64,000 nucleotides of DNA from Halomonas sp. KG2. GTDB taxonomy: Bacteria > Pseudomonadota > Gammaproteobacteria > Pseudomonadales > Halomonadaceae. Below the pieces are notes generated by a model, which was not told where the DNA came from, searched no databases, and saw nothing but the letters and a program-made list of their open reading frames with translations. Below, in pieces: positions 61,633 through 64,000 of this stretch (its first letter is position 1; every line of letters begins with the position of its first letter). A program made the translations under genes and the position numbers. The DNA lies in contig CP098528.1 of NCBI GenBank assembly GCA_030440445.1, positions 1,488,001 through 1,552,000 on the forward strand, written 5' to 3'.

Positions 61633-61907
61633 TGTTAATATCCTCATAGATTTCCTTAAAGCCGCCTTTCCCATCGGTTGTTGTACTTGGGAGTGATAGG
61701 TTGTGGCGGTTTGCGCATGCAAAAAGGTTTACTGTTTCTTCAATACCTTTTGCCTTAATTAAACTAATACGTTTATAGGGGGTGAGCTGTAAGACATTAA
61801 CGATGGTGTTTGTAAGATTTTTGCTCTCTGATAATGGTTAATCACTTACACAGCCGGGTCGGGATGGCTGTTATAATGCTGTCAAATGAAAAATGGAGTT
61901 AAATACA
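61633..61907. promoter_or_regulatory. Divergent region between comEA-like gene and pyrF
   Basis: A 275-base stretch that should hold promoters for both genes. AT-rich sequence with TTAATTAAACTAATA at about 61755-61770 is visible, and TATAAT lies at 61870-61875, where it could be the -10 box for pyrF. No coding region was recognised. Confidence 0.4.
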
Positions 61908-62606
61908 GTGTCTACTGATACCCCGTTGATTATCGCGCTGGATTATTCCTCTCTTGATGCGGCTTTATGCATGGCAGATCAGCTTGACCCTAAGCGCTGT
62001 CGGGTAAAGGTGGGTAAAGAGTTGTTTACGCGCAGTGGCCCTGCGGTACTGGAAGCCTTGCATGGTCGTGGTTTTGAAATTTTTCTAGACTTAAAATTTC
62101 ATGACATTCCCAATACGGTGGCAGGCGCGGTGCAGGCGGCAGCTGAGCAAGGCGTATGGATGGTTAACGTGCATGCTTCGGGCGGGCGCAAGATGATGGA
62201 AGCGGCTGCTAAGCGTTTAGATGATCATGGGCTAAGTACACATCTTATTGCCGTTACGGTGCTAACCAGCATGCAAGCTGAGGATCTGCATGAGGTAGGC
62301 ATAGCTGCTACGCCGGAGGAGCATGTATTGCGTTTAGCCGCATTAACTCAGCAGAGCGGATTAGGTGGTGTTGTCTGTTCAGCCCAAGAGGCGGCGCAAA
62401 TCAAGGCGCTCTGTGGCAACGACTTTTTGAAGGTAACTCCTGGGATACGCCCTAGCTTTGCTGCGGCTAATGACCAACAGCGTATTATGACACCCAGTGA
62501 TGCGATGCGTGTTGGCAGTACGCACTTAGTGATTGGGCGACCGGTAACACAGGCGCAAGAGCCAATGATGGCGCTAGCCGCCATAGAAGCTGAGCTGGCT
62601 GACTGA
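61908..62606 (+). CDS. pyrF: Orotidine 5'-phosphate decarboxylase
   Basis: The 232-residue TIM-barrel enzyme makes UMP from OMP, the last step of pyrimidine synthesis. It has [28 protein letters not shown], the catalytic loop [41 protein letters not shown] and [10 protein letters not shown] choose the GTG at 61908: GGAG lies 9 bases before it. An ATG at 61893 overlaps the ribosome binding site and would add five residues. It is convergent with lapB. Confidence 0.93.
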   Translation: MSTDTPLIIALDYSSLDAALCMADQLDPKRCRVKVGKELFTRSGPAVLEALHGRGFEIFLDLKFHDIPNTVAGAVQAAAEQGVWMVNVHASGGRKMMEAAAKRLDDHGLSTHLIAVTVLTSMQAEDLHEVGIAATPEEHVLRLAALTQQSGLGGVVCSAQEAAQIKALCGNDFLKVTPGIRPSFAAANDQQRIMTPSDAMRVGSTHLVIGRPVTQAQEPMMALAAIEAELAD

Positions 62607-62619
62607 CGGTAATCAGCGC

Positions 62620-63819
62620 TTACTCGCCATCGACTCCGGTAATAGGCTTAATGGTACCCCAGCGGCGGCAGCTAGGGCACTGCCACGCCAGGCTGTCGCT
62701 GGCAAAGCCGCAGCGGCGGCAGCGATGGCGGGCTTTGCCCTCTAAAAGGGCATTGGTATGGTGCTTAAGTAACAGCAAACGCGTGTCTGGCGGAGTTTTT
62801 CCACTCAAACGTTGGCTTTCATGATAAAGGTCGACTAGGTAATCGAGCCCCCCCAGGCTGGGTGCCTCCCTTAGCCACTCGCCCGTTTGCTCAATAGCGC
62901 TATCTACGCCATCTCTTTGATGAACGAGCTCTCCGAGGGCGATAATAATGCTGGTGTACGGTGCTTGTCCCAGCAGTCGATAAAGATGCGTTTCAAACCC
63001 TTGAATGTCGTTATTACGCTCATAGGCATGCTGAAGGGTGGGCAGCATGGTGGGAATGTGAGCAATATCCTGCTGGGGAATATGGTTTAGGCGCTCAATG
63101 GCACGTGTGTAATGCCCATTATCCATCTCCAGCTCAGCAAGTAGTAACGTCGCACGGACGCATCGTTCATCCAACTGAAGCGCTTTTTTTAAGTGCTTGC
63201 GGGCGATCGCTCGACTTGCTTGTTGTATCTCCTGCTGGGCAAGTTCACATAGCCAGTGAGCAGCAGGACGTTGCATGCCGGGCTGTTGCTTAAACAGTGA
63301 TTGAGCCACGTCGAGTGCTTCTTGCCAGTCTTTTTCGCGCTCAAGTAAATCAATCAGTAGCCGCTTGGCTTCCTGGCGGTAGATGTCATTGTCTGATTTA
63401 TCCAGCAGCGCTCTCAGCATTCGCTGGGCTCTGTCGTGAACGCCTAACGCCATAAAATCACGTGCTAGCTCAAGCTGCACATGTTCGTTAGTGCTGGTGG
63501 ATAGGGCGGGGCGAGCAAGTAGGTTTTGATGAATGCTAACGGCTTTGTCTGCTTCACCGCGTGCGCGAAACAGCTTGCCTAGCGCTATGTGGGTTTCCAC
63601 CGTATCGCTATTAACATCCAGTGCATTGACAAACGTATTGATAGCTTCGTCGGGCTGCTCATTGAGCAGGTAATTCAGCCCGACAAAGTACTCTCTCGAT
63701 AAACCAGATGGGCGAGAGTCGTGAGTGCGCTGGCGGCGGCGGGAAGCGTGACGAACACCCAGGCCAAAGCCGATGGCAATGGCTGCCAGTAGAACGCCTA
63801 GCAGCACGGCATCATACAT
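62620..63819 (-). CDS. lapB: Lipopolysaccharide assembly protein LapB
   Basis: The 399-residue protein has an N-terminal membrane anchor (about 1-22), TPR repeats (about 45-340: NYLLNEQPDEAINTFVNALD, then ALGKLFRARGEADKAV and others) and a C-terminal rubredoxin-like metal site with Cys pairs in CRRCGFA and CPSCRRW. It regulates LpxC turnover and links lipopolysaccharide synthesis with transport. Its start is next to the lapA stop, so the two are an operon. Confidence 0.94.
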   Translation of the reverse strand: MYDAVLLGVLLAAIAIGFGLGVRHASRRRQRTHDSRPSGLSREYFVGLNYLLNEQPDEAINTFVNALDVNSDTVETHIALGKLFRARGEADKAVSIHQNLLARPALSTSTNEHVQLELARDFMALGVHDRAQRMLRALLDKSDNDIYRQEAKRLLIDLLEREKDWQEALDVAQSLFKQQPGMQRPAAHWLCELAQQEIQQASRAIARKHLKKALQLDERCVRATLLLAELEMDNGHYTRAIERLNHIPQQDIAHIPTMLPTLQHAYERNNDIQGFETHLYRLLGQAPYTSIIIALGELVHQRDGVDSAIEQTGEWLREAPSLGGLDYLVDLYHESQRLSGKTPPDTRLLLLKHHTNALLEGKARHRCRRCGFASDSLAWQCPSCRRWGTIKPITGVDGE

Positions 63820-64000
63820 TTAAGCCAGTTCCTTAAGCTCCTGAGTGCGTAGGCGGTCTAGCTCTTTGCGCTGTTGCTTATTGTGTCGCTCACTTCGTGC
63901 TAGCTGCGCTTTAAGGCGTACGTAAACACCTAGCATGGCAAGCATGCCTAAGATAACGCCGAAAGTTAACGTAGCAAGCAGCCAGACAGAGAGTGACACA
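63820..64000 (-). CDS. lapA: LapA-family membrane protein (partial)
   Basis: The frame ends with TAA at 63820-63822, directly before the lapB start, and continues past the right edge of the window. The visible 59 codons give WLLATLTFGVILGMLAMLGVY, a membrane helix, then a basic and charged tail ending Lys-Glu-Leu-Ala. This is the C-terminal part of the DUF1049/LapA family. It works with LapB in lipopolysaccharide control. Confidence 0.85.
   Translation of the reverse strand, partial: VSLSVWLLATLTFGVILGMLAMLGVYVRLKAQLARSERHNKQQRKELDRLRTQELKELA

Overview
The window reads as a chromosomal segment of a halophilic or marine gammaproteobacterium, most likely of the Halomonadaceae. This is inferred from the gene set and protein style (CysB of 324 residues, DUF1820, a YajG-type lipoprotein, LapA/LapB, a TIGR04211 SH3 protein, a prpBC-acnD-prpF cluster) and not from any database search. 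No rRNA or tRNA gene, and no insertion sequence, was recognised.

Layout. 1-5.5 kb: an unknown protein cut by the left edge and its ATP-grasp partner, then DUF1820, the SH3 protein, thiopurine methyltransferase and a lipoprotein. 5.7-14.8 kb: a four-gene defence operon made of a SNF2 helicase, an AlbA_2/GHKL protein, a Type III Mod and a Type III Res. The mod gene carries a single-base frameshift near 11210. 14.9-16.5 kb: an EamA transporter and AlkB. 16.7-20.5 kb: the sulfate importer (sbp-cysT-cysW-cysA). 20.7-27.3 kb: rpe, ndh, gph, a metal-binding lipoprotein-like receptor and trpGDC. 27.3-32.4 kb: YdiJ, DUF4202 and a dicarboxylate/amino-acid symporter. 32.7-33.2 kb: a YefM-YoeB toxin-antitoxin pair. 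33.4-46.6 kb: a complete Type I-C CRISPR-Cas locus. 46.8-52.6 kb: serS, a SIMPL protein, a PerM-type protein, trxA, cysB and cysH. 52.7-61.2 kb: pabB and the 2-methylcitrate cycle operon with its GntR regulator. 61.3-64 kb: a ComEA-like protein, pyrF, lapB and lapA.

How it works together. The CRISPR locus is transcribed leftward as cas3-cas5-cas8(-cas11)-cas7-cas4-cas1-cas2, then an AT-rich leader, then 80 repeats with 79 spacers. Repeat variants are concentrated at the far (left) end, which fits the leader being on the right. A small-subunit Cas11 start, with a strong ribosome binding site, is visible inside cas8. The sulfur genes (importer, CysB, CysH) form one functional theme at three places. 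GntR, PrpB, PrpC, AcnD and PrpF make the AcnD/PrpF variant of propionate catabolism; a promoter and a perfect 16-bp palindrome sit just before the regulator gene.

The points most worth a second look are the helicase/AlbA_2 genes attached to a frameshifted Type III system, the internal Cas11 start, a spacer made only of GT dinucleotides, and a lone Type I-F-like repeat next to the Type I-C array.
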